Part shown: piece after piece, positions 47,299-54,772 of the stretch
How the letters are laid out: every line of letters begins with the position of its first letter
Position numbering within the stretch: position 1 is the stretch's first letter
Translations under genes and position numbers: made by a program
Notes under the pieces: model-generated
Database searches by the model: none
What the model saw: only the letters and a program-made list of their open reading frames with translations
What the model was told of the DNA's origin: nothing
NCBI GenBank assembly: GCA_902566785.1
Contig: CACFKI010000002.1
Coordinates: 1 to 64,000, forward strand
Length of the DNA stretch: 64,000 nt
Source of the DNA: an uncultured Pelagibacteraceae bacterium
Lineage (GTDB): Bacteria; Pseudomonadota; Alphaproteobacteria; Pelagibacterales; Pelagibacteraceae
Reading direction: 5' to 3'

Positions 47299-49215
47299 AT
47301 GAAAATAAATAATTCTAAAATACATAATTTATCAATTGATGAATATGATGAAATAAACAATCCACCACCAGAAGTGGTAGATTTTGACAATATACTTAAA
47401 AAAGCCATGAGCAGAAGAAGCTTTATGAAAAATAGTGCTATGTTTGGTGCATCAGCCTTTGTTCTTGGTTCTGGTCTTAACATATTAAGTCCAACAGATG
47501 CTGAAGCTGCATTTTCTGGTCTTATAGATTTTAAGCCAATCAAAGCGGATACAAAAGATGATATTACGGTGCCAGAAGGATATAATTGGGAAATTTTAGC
47601 TAAATGGGGTGATCCATTATTTACCAAAGGTAAATGGTTTGATCATTACTCAAGAGGTACTGGTGAAAGTCAAGAACTTGCCTTTGGTGATAACAATGAT
47701 GGTATGGACACTTTTTATACAAAAGATGGTAAAACAATAATTGCAGTCAATAATGAATATGTGAATAGGTCTATTATCTATGATAATAGAAGTTCTAAAT
47801 TACCAGAAACTGCAGATGATGTTAGAAAAGGTAAAGCTGGTCATGGAGTTAGTATCTTTGAAATATCAAATGCAAATGGTAAATGGGAGATAGTAAGAGA
47901 TTCTAAATATAACAGAAGAATAACTGCAGATTCAAGAATGGAAATCACTGGTCCAGCTAGAGGTCATGATTTGTTAAAAACAATTTCTGATCCAACGGGA
48001 ACATTGTCCTTAGGAACATGGAACAACTGTGGAAATGGTAAAACTCCATGGGGAACTTATCTAGCTTGTGAAGAAAATTTTAATGGTTATTTTTCTAACA
48101 CAGACCCTAATGCTGATATACCACCTGAATTCAAAAGATATGGTATTTCAACAAAGGATTGGGGTTACGCATGGGGTAAATTTGATGATAGATTTAATTG
48201 GGATCTCGAACCAAATGAACCTAATAGAGCAGGATATGTTGTTGAAATTGATCCATTAAATCCTTCATCAACACCTAAAAAAAGGACAGCTTTAGGAAGA
48301 TTTAAACATGAAAATGCTGAGGTAGTCCTTGGTAGAAATAATGAAGTTATTGTTTATCTGGGAGACGATGAAAGAGGTGAATATTTGTATAAATTCGTTT
48401 CATCAAGAAAATATAATAAAAACGGTGACAACTCCAACGTATTAGATGACGGAGATTTATTTGTTGCTAAGTTTAACGATAATGGGAAAGGTAAATGGTT
48501 ACCTTTGACACCTAAAACAACTGGAATGAAATCTAAAGCTGAAATAGCTATTCACACTAGAATGGCAGCATCAGCTGCAGGTGGAACTACAATGGATAGA
48601 CCTGAATGGGTTGCAGCAAATCCTTTAAAAGCAGAAGCTTATGTTGCTTTAACAAACAACAAAAATAGAGGAAACAAACCAAATGCAGGTGGTGATGATA
48701 CATCTGTTAATGGACCTAACCCTAGAGTAAATAACAACTATGGCCAAATAGTTAGATGGACAGCAGATAGAGGTAATCATGCTTCATCTAATTTTAAATG
48801 GAATATATTTGCTTTAGTTGGAAATCCATCTGTTCATAAAGGAGCAAATGCTGGATCTAAAAACATAAACAAAGATAATATGTTTAATTCTCCAGATGGA
48901 ATTAAATTTGACTCTAAAGGAGGATTATGGATCCAAACTGATGGAAAATATTCAAATACAGGAGATTTTGCTGGAATGGGCAATAATCAAATGTTGTATG
49001 GAGATCCCAAGACAGGAGAGATTAAAAGATTTCTTGTAGGACCTAATGAAGCAGAGGTCACAGGATTAACTTGGAGTCAAGATTATAAAACTATGTTTGT
49101 TGGTATTCAACATCCTGGTGAAAAAGGTAATTCTATTTGGCCAGATGGACCTGGAACTGCTCCAAGATCTGCCATAGTAGCTATCAAAAAAAATGATGGT
49201 TCTAAAATTGGTTAA
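47299..49215 (+). CDS. phoX: PhoX-type alkaline phosphatase with Tat signal
   Basis: This 638-residue protein matches PhoX, a calcium/iron phosphomonoesterase (former DUF839) exported by Tat. The N-terminus carries the twin-arginine motif SRRSFMKN at about residues 38-45. A hydrophobic stretch and a cleavage site near AEAAF follow. The mature part has typical PhoX segments: VNNEYVNRS, GTYLACEENFNGYFSN, FKHENAEVVLG, YLGDDERGEYLYKFVS and FNSPDGIKFDSKGGLWIQTD. It would release phosphate from organic phosphate esters. An AAAGGAG ribosome site precedes the ATG. The tatABC genes lie at 62.4-63.6 kb. Confidence 0.93.
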   Translation: MKINNSKIHNLSIDEYDEINNPPPEVVDFDNILKKAMSRRSFMKNSAMFGASAFVLGSGLNILSPTDAEAAFSGLIDFKPIKADTKDDITVPEGYNWEILAKWGDPLFTKGKWFDHYSRGTGESQELAFGDNNDGMDTFYTKDGKTIIAVNNEYVNRSIIYDNRSSKLPETADDVRKGKAGHGVSIFEISNANGKWEIVRDSKYNRRITADSRMEITGPARGHDLLKTISDPTGTLSLGTWNNCGNGKTPWGTYLACEENFNGYFSNTDPNADIPPEFKRYGISTKDWGYAWGKFDDRFNWDLEPNEPNRAGYVVEIDPLNPSSTPKKRTALGRFKHENAEVVLGRNNEVIVYLGDDERGEYLYKFVSSRKYNKNGDNSNVLDDGDLFVAKFNDNGKGKWLPLTPKTTGMKSKAEIAIHTRMAASAAGGTTMDRPEWVAANPLKAEAYVALTNNKNRGNKPNAGGDDTSVNGPNPRVNNNYGQIVRWTADRGNHASSNFKWNIFALVGNPSVHKGANAGSKNINKDNMFNSPDGIKFDSKGGLWIQTDGKYSNTGDFAGMGNNQMLYGDPKTGEIKRFLVGPNEAEVTGLTWSQDYKTMFVGIQHPGEKGNSIWPDGPGTAPRSAIVAIKKNDGSKIG

Positions 49216-49240
49216 TTAAGTTAAAAGCTACCCCTTAAGA

Positions 49241-49275
49241 AATACGCTCGATAAAATTTATCGAGCGTATTTTAT
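49241..49275 (+). terminator. intrinsic terminator after phoX
   Basis: AATACGCTCGATAAA and TTTATCGAGCGTATT form a 15-base inverted repeat followed by TTTATTTT. It lies 25 bases after the phoX stop and would end that transcript. Confidence 0.88.
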
Positions 49276-49370
49276 TTTAAATCAAGTACATAATTGTATA
49301 AGAAGTATTATTTAAATTCATTTAACTTTAACAATAAGTAAATAATTTTGTAACTTAGTTAATCTATAAA

Positions 49371-49477
49371 GACTTAACAAAATTTGAAATAAAATCATTA
49401 TATTTCCCCTTTAAATTTTGTTAATTAACTACTTTCTCCCTTCTCTTAAACTAAGAAGGGGGAAAGACTATTTTTTT
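49371..49477 (+). ncRNA. possible structured small RNA (two hairpins and T-tract)
   Basis: The 266-base gap after phoX holds more than its terminator. TTAACAAAATTT (49374-49385) pairs exactly with AAATTTTGTTAA (49413-49424). CTTTCTCCCTTCT (49432-49444) pairs with AGAAGGGGGAAAG (49454-49466) with one G-T pair, and a T7 run follows on the plus strand. A TATAAA at 49365-49370 could be a -10 element. TTTCCCC in the first loop can also pair with GGGGGAAA of the second stem, giving an alternative fold. The second hairpin alone may just be a terminator; no family was recognised. Confidence 0.35.
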
Positions 49478-49481
49478 GATA

Positions 49482-49688
49482 TTAATTATTTATAGATGCA
49501 GTAGACTGCTCTGCTTTTTTAGCAAGTTTTTTTGCTTTTTTTTCTGCAACCTTTTTTTCTAAACCAGCAATTTTAATATTAACTTTTGACAATTTTTTTT
49601 CTTTAGCCGTAATTTTGTTTTTCAGTCTATCAATTGCTTTTAAAATTTTTGTTTTTTTCTTCTCATTTTTTTTTAATTTTTTTCCCAT
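49482..49688 (-). CDS. small lysine-rich coiled-coil protein
   Basis: The 68-residue protein is unrecognised. It is very basic (long Lys-rich runs such as KKLKKNEKKKTKILKAI) with heptad-like Leu/Ile spacing, so it is probably a helical coiled coil. It has no signal or membrane segment. The start is the ATG at 49688, preceded at 5 bases by GGAGG, one of the strongest ribosome sites in the window, which implies high expression. Nucleic-acid or ribosome binding is possible from charge but is not shown. Confidence 0.7.
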   Translation of the reverse strand: MGKKLKKNEKKKTKILKAIDRLKNKITAKEKKLSKVNIKIAGLEKKVAEKKAKKLAKKAEQSTASINN

Positions 49689-49767
49689 CTCTACCTCCAA
49701 ATTTTTAGATTATTAATTTAATCACATAATTCATAAATCTGAAAGTTAATTTGATACAACCTGTAGT

Positions 49768-50259
49768 TTATTGATTTTTAAGATTTGTTATTAGATATAA
49801 AAACATTGCTATATGAGAACTATTATTGAATTTTTGATTTAATATTAATTTAAATATGTCTCTTTGATTAAATAGATGAATTTTAATACCTTTTTCTGGC
49901 TTTGAAATTTTTATTAAGTCTTTCGTAAAATAACCAGTTATTTTAGTGGTTAGTCTTCCAGGCTCAGTATAAAAAGTTATAATTTTACTCAATTTTGATT
50001 TTGATTTATACCCTGTTTCTTCTTTTAATTCCTTATGAGCTGATTGCAGAGTTGTTTCTTTTTTTTCTACTATGCCTGAAGGAAACTCATAATTAATTTT
50101 GTTAATTGGAACTCTTTTTTGAGATACTACTATATATTTGTCTTTAATCTTAGGTATTACTAATGAAAGATTAGAAGTTTTAAGATAATGATAAAACTCT
50201 TTTTTCTTAAATTTTTTGTTAATTAAACTTATTCGATTGGTAAGTTTTATATTTTTCAA
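49768..50259 (-). CDS. NUDIX hydrolase
   Basis: The 163-residue protein has a NUDIX box, GIVEKKETTLQSAHKELKEE followed by TGY, at about residues 61-83. The usual Arg of REUxEE is Lys. The family hydrolyses nucleoside diphosphate derivatives such as ADP-ribose. The ADP-ribose/ADP-sugar type is suggested by FPSGIVE just before the box and by the following FYTEPGRLT. It overlaps the aquaporin stop by 4 bases and ends the minus-strand run. The substrate is uncertain. Confidence 0.85.
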   Translation of the reverse strand: MKNIKLTNRISLINKKFKKKEFYHYLKTSNLSLVIPKIKDKYIVVSQKRVPINKINYEFPSGIVEKKETTLQSAHKELKEETGYKSKSKLSKIITFYTEPGRLTTKITGYFTKDLIKISKPEKGIKIHLFNQRDIFKLILNQKFNNSSHIAMFLYLITNLKNQ

Positions 50260-50915
50260 TTTTTCTCTAAAAATAACTTTTTAACAATAAATACAGCAAT
50301 TAACATTCCTACAAGCTCAGCTAAAATATAATAAGGAGTATTTAAATAATTAATACCAGTAAAAGACTCTGTAAATGTTCTAGCAATTGCAACAGCTGGA
50401 TTTGCAAAAGAAGTTGAAGAAGTAAACCAATAACCAGCAGTAATATAAAGACCAACACTAGCTGCAACAGCAATTTTGCCTGACTTCATGGAGCCGAAAA
50501 TTATTATTATAAGCCCCAATGTTGCTATTACCTCAGATGTAAATATGTAAATTCCATCTCTTGACTTAGTAGATAATTCATAAATTTCATGTTCAAAAAA
50601 GAAATTTGCTAAACCAACACCAATCAAGCAACCTAGCAATTGAGCAATGATATAGTAGGGTAATAGTTTCTTTTTTAATTTACCTGTTATTGCCATTGCG
50701 ATACTTACAAATGGATTAAAGTGAGCTCCTGATACATCAGCAAATACTGTAATAAGCACAAATAAACCTGCTCCTGTTGCTATTGTGTTTGCAATTAACA
50801 TCACAGCAACGTCATTAGTTAGGTTTTCAGCCATTAAACCTGAGCCAACAATAATCATTACTAAAAAACAACTGCCTAATAGTTCAGCAAGAAAATAACG
50901 ACTTTTATTTTTCAT
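50256..50915 (-). CDS. MIP-family channel (aquaporin/AqpS-like)
   Basis: The 219-residue protein has six membrane segments and two half-helix loops. The second is the canonical NPA (SFANPAVAIART). The first reads NPF (GAHFNPFVSIAM), which departs from NPA. Adjacent to an arsenate reductase, it resembles AqpS of rhizobial ars operons, which lets arsenite flow out. Glycerol or another small solute is the alternative. It overlaps the arsC-like gene by 11 bases, so the two are coupled. Confidence 0.85.
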   Translation of the reverse strand: MKNKSRYFLAELLGSCFLVMIIVGSGLMAENLTNDVAVMLIANTIATGAGLFVLITVFADVSGAHFNPFVSIAMAITGKLKKKLLPYYIIAQLLGCLIGVGLANFFFEHEIYELSTKSRDGIYIFTSEVIATLGLIIIIFGSMKSGKIAVAASVGLYITAGYWFTSSTSFANPAVAIARTFTESFTGINYLNTPYYILAELVGMLIAVFIVKKLFLEKN

Positions 50916-51336
50916 TTATTAGTTCCTTTATTCTTTTATGAATATTATTATAAACTTTTTCAATTATTTCATCTTTTTGATTTAAATCATTTGCTTCATT
51001 AAGTAATTTTACAGGATCTTCTATATCCCAATGAATTATCTGATCTTTATTTGGCCAAATAGGGCAGACTTCGTTATTGGCATTATTACAAACTGTAATA
51101 ACATAATCCATTTTAATTTGACCATTAATAAACTCATTAAAATTTTTAGATCTATAATTTGAAAGATCATAATGTTTTGATAATAAATAATTCTTCACAT
51201 CTTCATTTACTTTTCCTGTTGGATTACTTCCGGCACTAAAACCCTTATACATATCGTCATACTCATTATTTATTATACTTTCAGCAATAATACTTCTTGC
51301 TGAATTACCTGTGCATACGAACAATATATTCTTCAT
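50905..51336 (-). CDS. arsC: arsenate reductase, thioredoxin-coupled LMW-phosphatase type
   Basis: The 143-residue protein has the low-molecular-weight phosphatase loop VCTGNSARS with catalytic Cys8 and the CX5R pattern. The acidic segment is HWDIEDPV. A second cysteine pair, VCNNANNEVCPIW, supplies the redox cascade of ArsC enzymes and separates it from plain tyrosine phosphatases. It reduces arsenate to arsenite. This is relevant in a cell with a strong Pst system, because arsenate enters as a phosphate analogue. It abuts the small membrane protein gene with no gap. Confidence 0.88.
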   Translation of the reverse strand: MKNILFVCTGNSARSIIAESIINNEYDDMYKGFSAGSNPTGKVNEDVKNYLLSKHYDLSNYRSKNFNEFINGQIKMDYVITVCNNANNEVCPIWPNKDQIIHWDIEDPVKLLNEANDLNQKDEIIEKVYNNIHKRIKELINEK

Positions 51337-51558
51337 TTAAAAAATAACTTTATAAATACCAATTACAAACAATGGAATTTGTAATCCAAAGTTTGTTAAG
51401 ATTGCTTTATCTTTGCTTATAAATCCTGCAATAGTCCATCCAACAACTCCCAATCCATGAAAATATATATTTAATGGATATATATTTAAATTTGTAAGAA
51501 GTATTCCCACTAAAACAAGAAATGTACTGATCCACTTTAGATATTTTTTTATAAACAT
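51337..51558 (-). CDS. small membrane protein of unknown function
   Basis: The 73-residue protein has two to three hydrophobic segments (about 6-24, 30-47, 54-72) and begins MFIKKYLKWISTFLVLVGI. I know no function for it. The frame opens at 51573. The ATG at 51558 is preferred because AAGGAA stands 5-6 bases before it and itself contains the upstream Met-Lys codons. It lies between zur and arsC on the same strand, so it may join metal or arsenic handling. Confidence 0.65.
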   Translation of the reverse strand: MFIKKYLKWISTFLVLVGILLTNLNIYPLNIYFHGLGVVGWTIAGFISKDKAILTNFGLQIPLFVIGIYKVIF

Positions 51559-51616
51559 AAAATTTCCTTTCATTATTATTATTTCAGTTATGTTAAGAAT
51601 TTATTAAAATAAAGTA

Positions 51617-52018
51617 TTATCTACACTTTTTACATAATCCAAAAAACTCAAGATTGTATTTACTATATTTCATACCATCTTTGTCTTTGAAATTAGCTAA
51701 GTATTTAGAAAGACCTGCGCTACTTATTTCTGTTACTTTCTCACAAATCTCACAGATTGAAAATGCAGTAGCTTTAGCTACCTGACAGCTTGAATTATGA
51801 CATGCAATAAAGGCATTTCGACTTTCAATTTTATGAATTTTTCCTATTTCAACTAATTTATCTAGGGCTCGATAAACCTGTAACGGAGCTTTAATACCTT
51901 TTTTTTGAACATTAAAAAGTATTGAATAAGCTTTCATTGGTTCAGTAGACTTATCAATTAAATCAAAAATAATTTGCTGATTTTTTGTAAGAGTATGTTC
52001 TTTATGCATTTTGCTCAT
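51617..52018 (-). CDS. zur: zinc uptake regulator Zur (Fur family)
   Basis: The 133-residue Fur-family protein has an N-terminal winged helix (TKNQQIIFDLIDKSTEPMKA, QVYRALDKLVEIGKIHKIES) and a C-terminal dimerisation domain. Cys pairs in ACHNSSCQ, SICEICEK and GLCKKCR suit a structural zinc. Its place after znuB points to Zur rather than Fur. It would repress znuA and znuCB at the palindromes between them when zinc is sufficient, and so regulate its own operon. Met4 is another possible start. Confidence 0.9.
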   Translation of the reverse strand: MSKMHKEHTLTKNQQIIFDLIDKSTEPMKAYSILFNVQKKGIKAPLQVYRALDKLVEIGKIHKIESRNAFIACHNSSCQVAKATAFSICEICEKVTEISSAGLSKYLANFKDKDGMKYSKYNLEFFGLCKKCR

Positions 52019-52033
52019 CTTACTGATTCCTCA

Positions 52034-52837
52034 TCAATTTTTCAATTTAATCGTTTGTTTTATTTTTAAAAGTGAAAGTATAAATAGAAATAAAGCTGCA
52101 GCCACAATTGATGGTCCTGAAGGTGTATTAAATTCTAATGATGAAAATAGACCGATTAAAACTGATAGCAAACCTCCAATAATTGAATATGTTACCATTT
52201 TTAATGGACTATCAGATATATTTCTGGCCATTGCCGCTGGTATGATTAACATTCCTGTAATTAATAATAAACCCACCATTTTGATTGATATAGCAATAAT
52301 AGCTGCCATTAAAATTGTAAATATAGCTTTAGCTCTATCAGGATTTAAACCTTCAGCTTCAGCTAATTCGTAATTTACCGTTGATGCAAACAATGGTTTC
52401 CATATTAATTTAAGTATCAGTAATATTAAAGCACCACCAAACCATATAATATATATGTCATTAACTGTTACAGCTAAAATATCTCCAAATAACAATCCCA
52501 TAATATCAAATCTTATAAATGTTAAAAAACCAATAACTACAAGACCAACAGCTAATGAAGAATGTGCTAAAAGACCAAGTAAAGCGTCACCAGGAAGATT
52601 AGTTTTGTTCTGTAGTTGAACTAAAATTAAAGCTATTAAAGATGAAGTTATAAATACAGAAAAAGCAATATTAAATTCTAAAGAATAAGCAATAGTAACA
52701 CCAAGTAGGGCAGAGTGAGCAAGAGTATCACCAAAATATGACAATCTTCTCCATATTACAAAGCAACCTAGAGGTCCTGTAACAAATGCAACACCAATAC
52801 CTGCAAAAAGAGCTCTTATAAAAAAATCATCAAACAT
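52034..52837 (-). CDS. znuB: zinc ABC transporter permease ZnuB
   Basis: ZnuB is the inner-membrane channel of the zinc transporter. The 267-residue protein has about eight membrane segments and typical ABC-3 family stretches: ALFAGIGVAFVTGPLGCFVI, RRLSYFGDTLAHSALLGV, and YELAEAEGLNPDRAK as the ATPase-docking loop. It starts one base after the znuC stop and is followed by zur after 15 bases. Confidence 0.94.
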   Translation of the reverse strand: MFDDFFIRALFAGIGVAFVTGPLGCFVIWRRLSYFGDTLAHSALLGVTIAYSLEFNIAFSVFITSSLIALILVQLQNKTNLPGDALLGLLAHSSLAVGLVVIGFLTFIRFDIMGLLFGDILAVTVNDIYIIWFGGALILLILKLIWKPLFASTVNYELAEAEGLNPDRAKAIFTILMAAIIAISIKMVGLLLITGMLIIPAAMARNISDSPLKMVTYSIIGGLLSVLIGLFSSLEFNTPSGPSIVAAALFLFILSLLKIKQTIKLKN

Positions 52838-52838
52838 A

Positions 52839-53603
52839 TTAATTTTTTTGTTTTATACTTCCATCACTTGAATGAACATGATCGTGTTTATGTTCGTATC
52901 TAGAGAGTATTTGAGAAGCTTGATCGCCAAACAAAGCTTTGTATTCATTATTTTTTGCAACATCAATTGGAGATCCTGAGCAACATACGTGACCATTTAA
53001 ACATACAACATGATCTGTAGCACTCATTACGGTGTGTAGGTCATGAGAAATTAATAAAATTCCACAATTTAATTTATCAGATATTTCTTTAATCAATTTA
53101 TAGAGAGCTATCTCTCCAGTAAAATCCACACCTTGAACTGGCTCATCAAGAACTAGTAATTCTGGTTTTTTTGAAATAGCTCTAGCAAGCAGTACCCTTT
53201 GAAACTCACCACCAGATAGATTTCCTAAATTTTTTTTTTTAAGATTTAAAACACCAGTTAATGTTAAAGCTTTATTTATCTCTTCATCTTTTAGATTTTC
53301 AGTTAATACCATGAAATCATGTACCCTTAATGGTAATGTCCAATCTACAGAGATTTTTTGAGGCACATACCCAATTTTATCAGTAAATTTTTCTACTTTG
53401 CCCTCAATTTTTTTATAAATACCCAATGCAATCTTTGCGGTTGTACTTTTGCCAGATCCATTAGGACCAATAAGAGTAACAATTTTACCTTTTTCTACTT
53501 CTAAAGATACGCCTTGTACAAGCCATTTATCATTTTGACGTATACCTGCGTCTTCTAATTTTACCAAGATATTGTTTTCAGAGCTCATTTTATCACTTGA
53601 CAT
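52839..53603 (-). CDS. znuC: zinc ABC transporter ATPase ZnuC
   Basis: The 254-residue ABC ATPase has Walker A GPNGSGKSTT, the Q-loop region IGYVPQKISVDWTLPL, the signature LSGGEFQRVLLARAI, Walker B LLVLDEPVQGVDF, and the switch His in LISHDLHTV. The C-terminus carries histidines (YEHKHDHVHSS) that may bind zinc. Two starts are possible, at 53603 and 53588 (Met6). It is divergent from znuA across the Zur-like sites. Confidence 0.94.
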   Translation of the reverse strand: MSSDKMSSENNILVKLEDAGIRQNDKWLVQGVSLEVEKGKIVTLIGPNGSGKSTTAKIALGIYKKIEGKVEKFTDKIGYVPQKISVDWTLPLRVHDFMVLTENLKDEEINKALTLTGVLNLKKKNLGNLSGGEFQRVLLARAISKKPELLVLDEPVQGVDFTGEIALYKLIKEISDKLNCGILLISHDLHTVMSATDHVVCLNGHVCCSGSPIDVAKNNEYKALFGDQASQILSRYEHKHDHVHSSDGSIKQKN

Positions 53604-53608
53604 ATTTA

Positions 53609-53640
53609 TGTTATATTATTACACAGCGTTATATTATAAC
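53609..53640. promoter_or_regulatory. two Zur-like palindromes between znuC and znuA
   Basis: TGTTATATTATTACA (53609-53623) and GTTATATTATAAC (53628-53640) are near-palindromes that share the core GTTATATTAT and lie side by side in the short divergent gap. AT-rich TGTTAT...ATAACA palindromes are typical of Fur-family sites. Two adjacent copies would let Zur control both znuCB-zur and znuA. The binding itself is inferred. Confidence 0.7.
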
Positions 53641-53659
53641 AACAACAAAATATTTATTT

Positions 53660-54730
53660 ATGAAAAACTTAAAAAAATTTCCATTTATTCTTACAATAAT
53701 ATCATTCTTATCTTTATTTTCATCAGTCAATGCTGAAATTAAGGTAGTAGCATCAATAAAACCAATACATTCATTAGCTAGTTATTTAATGGATGGGGTT
53801 GCTAAACCAGACTTAATAGTTGATGGATACTCTTCTCCACACGGTTTCTCACTTAAACCTTCTCACGCAAAAATGTTACAGAATGCAGATATAATTTTTT
53901 GGGTAGGTGAGGATTTAGAGAATTTTTTGGTTAAACCTCTTAACTCAATAGCAAAAAAAGCTGAAAAAATAGAATTAATGGAGATTAAAGGACTAGAAAA
54001 ATTAAAGTTTAGAGAAAGAAATATTTTTGATGGCCATGAAGGTCATGACGAGCACGGGCATGATGAAGATGGTCATAAAGAAGATGATCATGACGACCAT
54101 GGGCACGATGAAGATGGTCATAAAGAAGATGATCATGACGACCACGGGCACGATGAAGATGGTCATAAAGAAGATGATCATGACGAACATGGACATGATG
54201 AACACGGTCACGAAGGCCATGCTCATGGTGAGCACGACCCACATATTTGGTTAGATCCGGAAAATGCTAAAGTTATTTTAAATGAAATGGTTGAGCATTT
54301 AATTGAAAATGACGAAAAAAATGCTTCAACTTACAAAAAGAATTTAAAAAAAGCTCAAAAAGATTTAGATAAACTTTTGAAAAAAGTAAAATCTGATCTA
54401 AATAAAGATTTTAAATCAATTGTTTTTCACGATGCATATCAATACTTTGAAAAAAGATTTGATGTTAATGTATTAGGTGCATTTACAGTAAATACAGATG
54501 TTATGCCAGGTGCTGAACAATTGGCAGAAATCAGAGAAATTATTGAACACGATAAGGTAAGTTGTATATTCTCTGAGCCTCAATTTAACCCAGACATAAT
54601 TAATGCTGTGGCTAAAGATATGGATATTCAAACTGGAGTACTTGATCCATTAGGTGCAACTTTAGATCCTGGTAAAGATTTATATTTTGATTTAATTAAA
54701 AATATGTCTAAATCTTTCAAAGGTTGTTAA
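53660..54730 (+). CDS. znuA: zinc ABC transporter, periplasmic zinc-binding protein ZnuA
   Basis: ZnuA captures zinc for ZnuBC. From the ATG at 53660 it is 356 residues with a Sec signal peptide (ending VNAE, about residue 26). The frame opens at 53597, but that would run through the operators. Zinc-ligand regions are IKPIHSLASYLM, SPHGFSLKPSHAKML, HDPHIWLDPENAK and FHDAYQYFEKRF. Between the first and third lies a large His/Asp-rich loop built from three 15-residue repeats (HGHDEDGHKEDDHDD type), longer than in many ZnuA proteins, probably a zinc-gathering loop. Confidence 0.94.
   Translation: MKNLKKFPFILTIISFLSLFSSVNAEIKVVASIKPIHSLASYLMDGVAKPDLIVDGYSSPHGFSLKPSHAKMLQNADIIFWVGEDLENFLVKPLNSIAKKAEKIELMEIKGLEKLKFRERNIFDGHEGHDEHGHDEDGHKEDDHDDHGHDEDGHKEDDHDDHGHDEDGHKEDDHDEHGHDEHGHEGHAHGEHDPHIWLDPENAKVILNEMVEHLIENDEKNASTYKKNLKKAQKDLDKLLKKVKSDLNKDFKSIVFHDAYQYFEKRFDVNVLGAFTVNTDVMPGAEQLAEIREIIEHDKVSCIFSEPQFNPDIINAVAKDMDIQTGVLDPLGATLDPGKDLYFDLIKNMSKSFKGC
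54056..54190 (+). repeat. three tandem 45-bp repeats encoding the His-rich loop of ZnuA
   Basis: Units at 54056-54100, 54101-54145 and 54146-54190 are nearly identical in DNA, and a partial fourth follows. The differences are mostly in third codon positions. The 45-bp length keeps the frame, so copy number can change without breaking ZnuA. Open frames on the other strand here are by-products of the repeat. Confidence 0.9.
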
Positions 54731-54772
54731 TTTAAAATTGATCTTTTGTAATAAATAATATCTAATAAAGGG

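Noticed and set aside
49321..49357. TTTAACT and TGTAACT after phoX as a Pho box
   Set aside because: The half-sites are not at an 11-bp period and match in part only; expected by chance in AT-rich DNA.
52011..52373. 120-codon plus-strand frame antisense to znuB
   Set aside because: It is a shadow of znuB, which has clear family motifs. No ribosome site and no recognisable protein features.
54002..54254. Three long open frames on both strands over the His-rich repeat of znuA
   Set aside because: They arise from the 45-bp repeat, which keeps alternate frames open. They have repetitive, unnatural composition and lie inside a well-supported gene.
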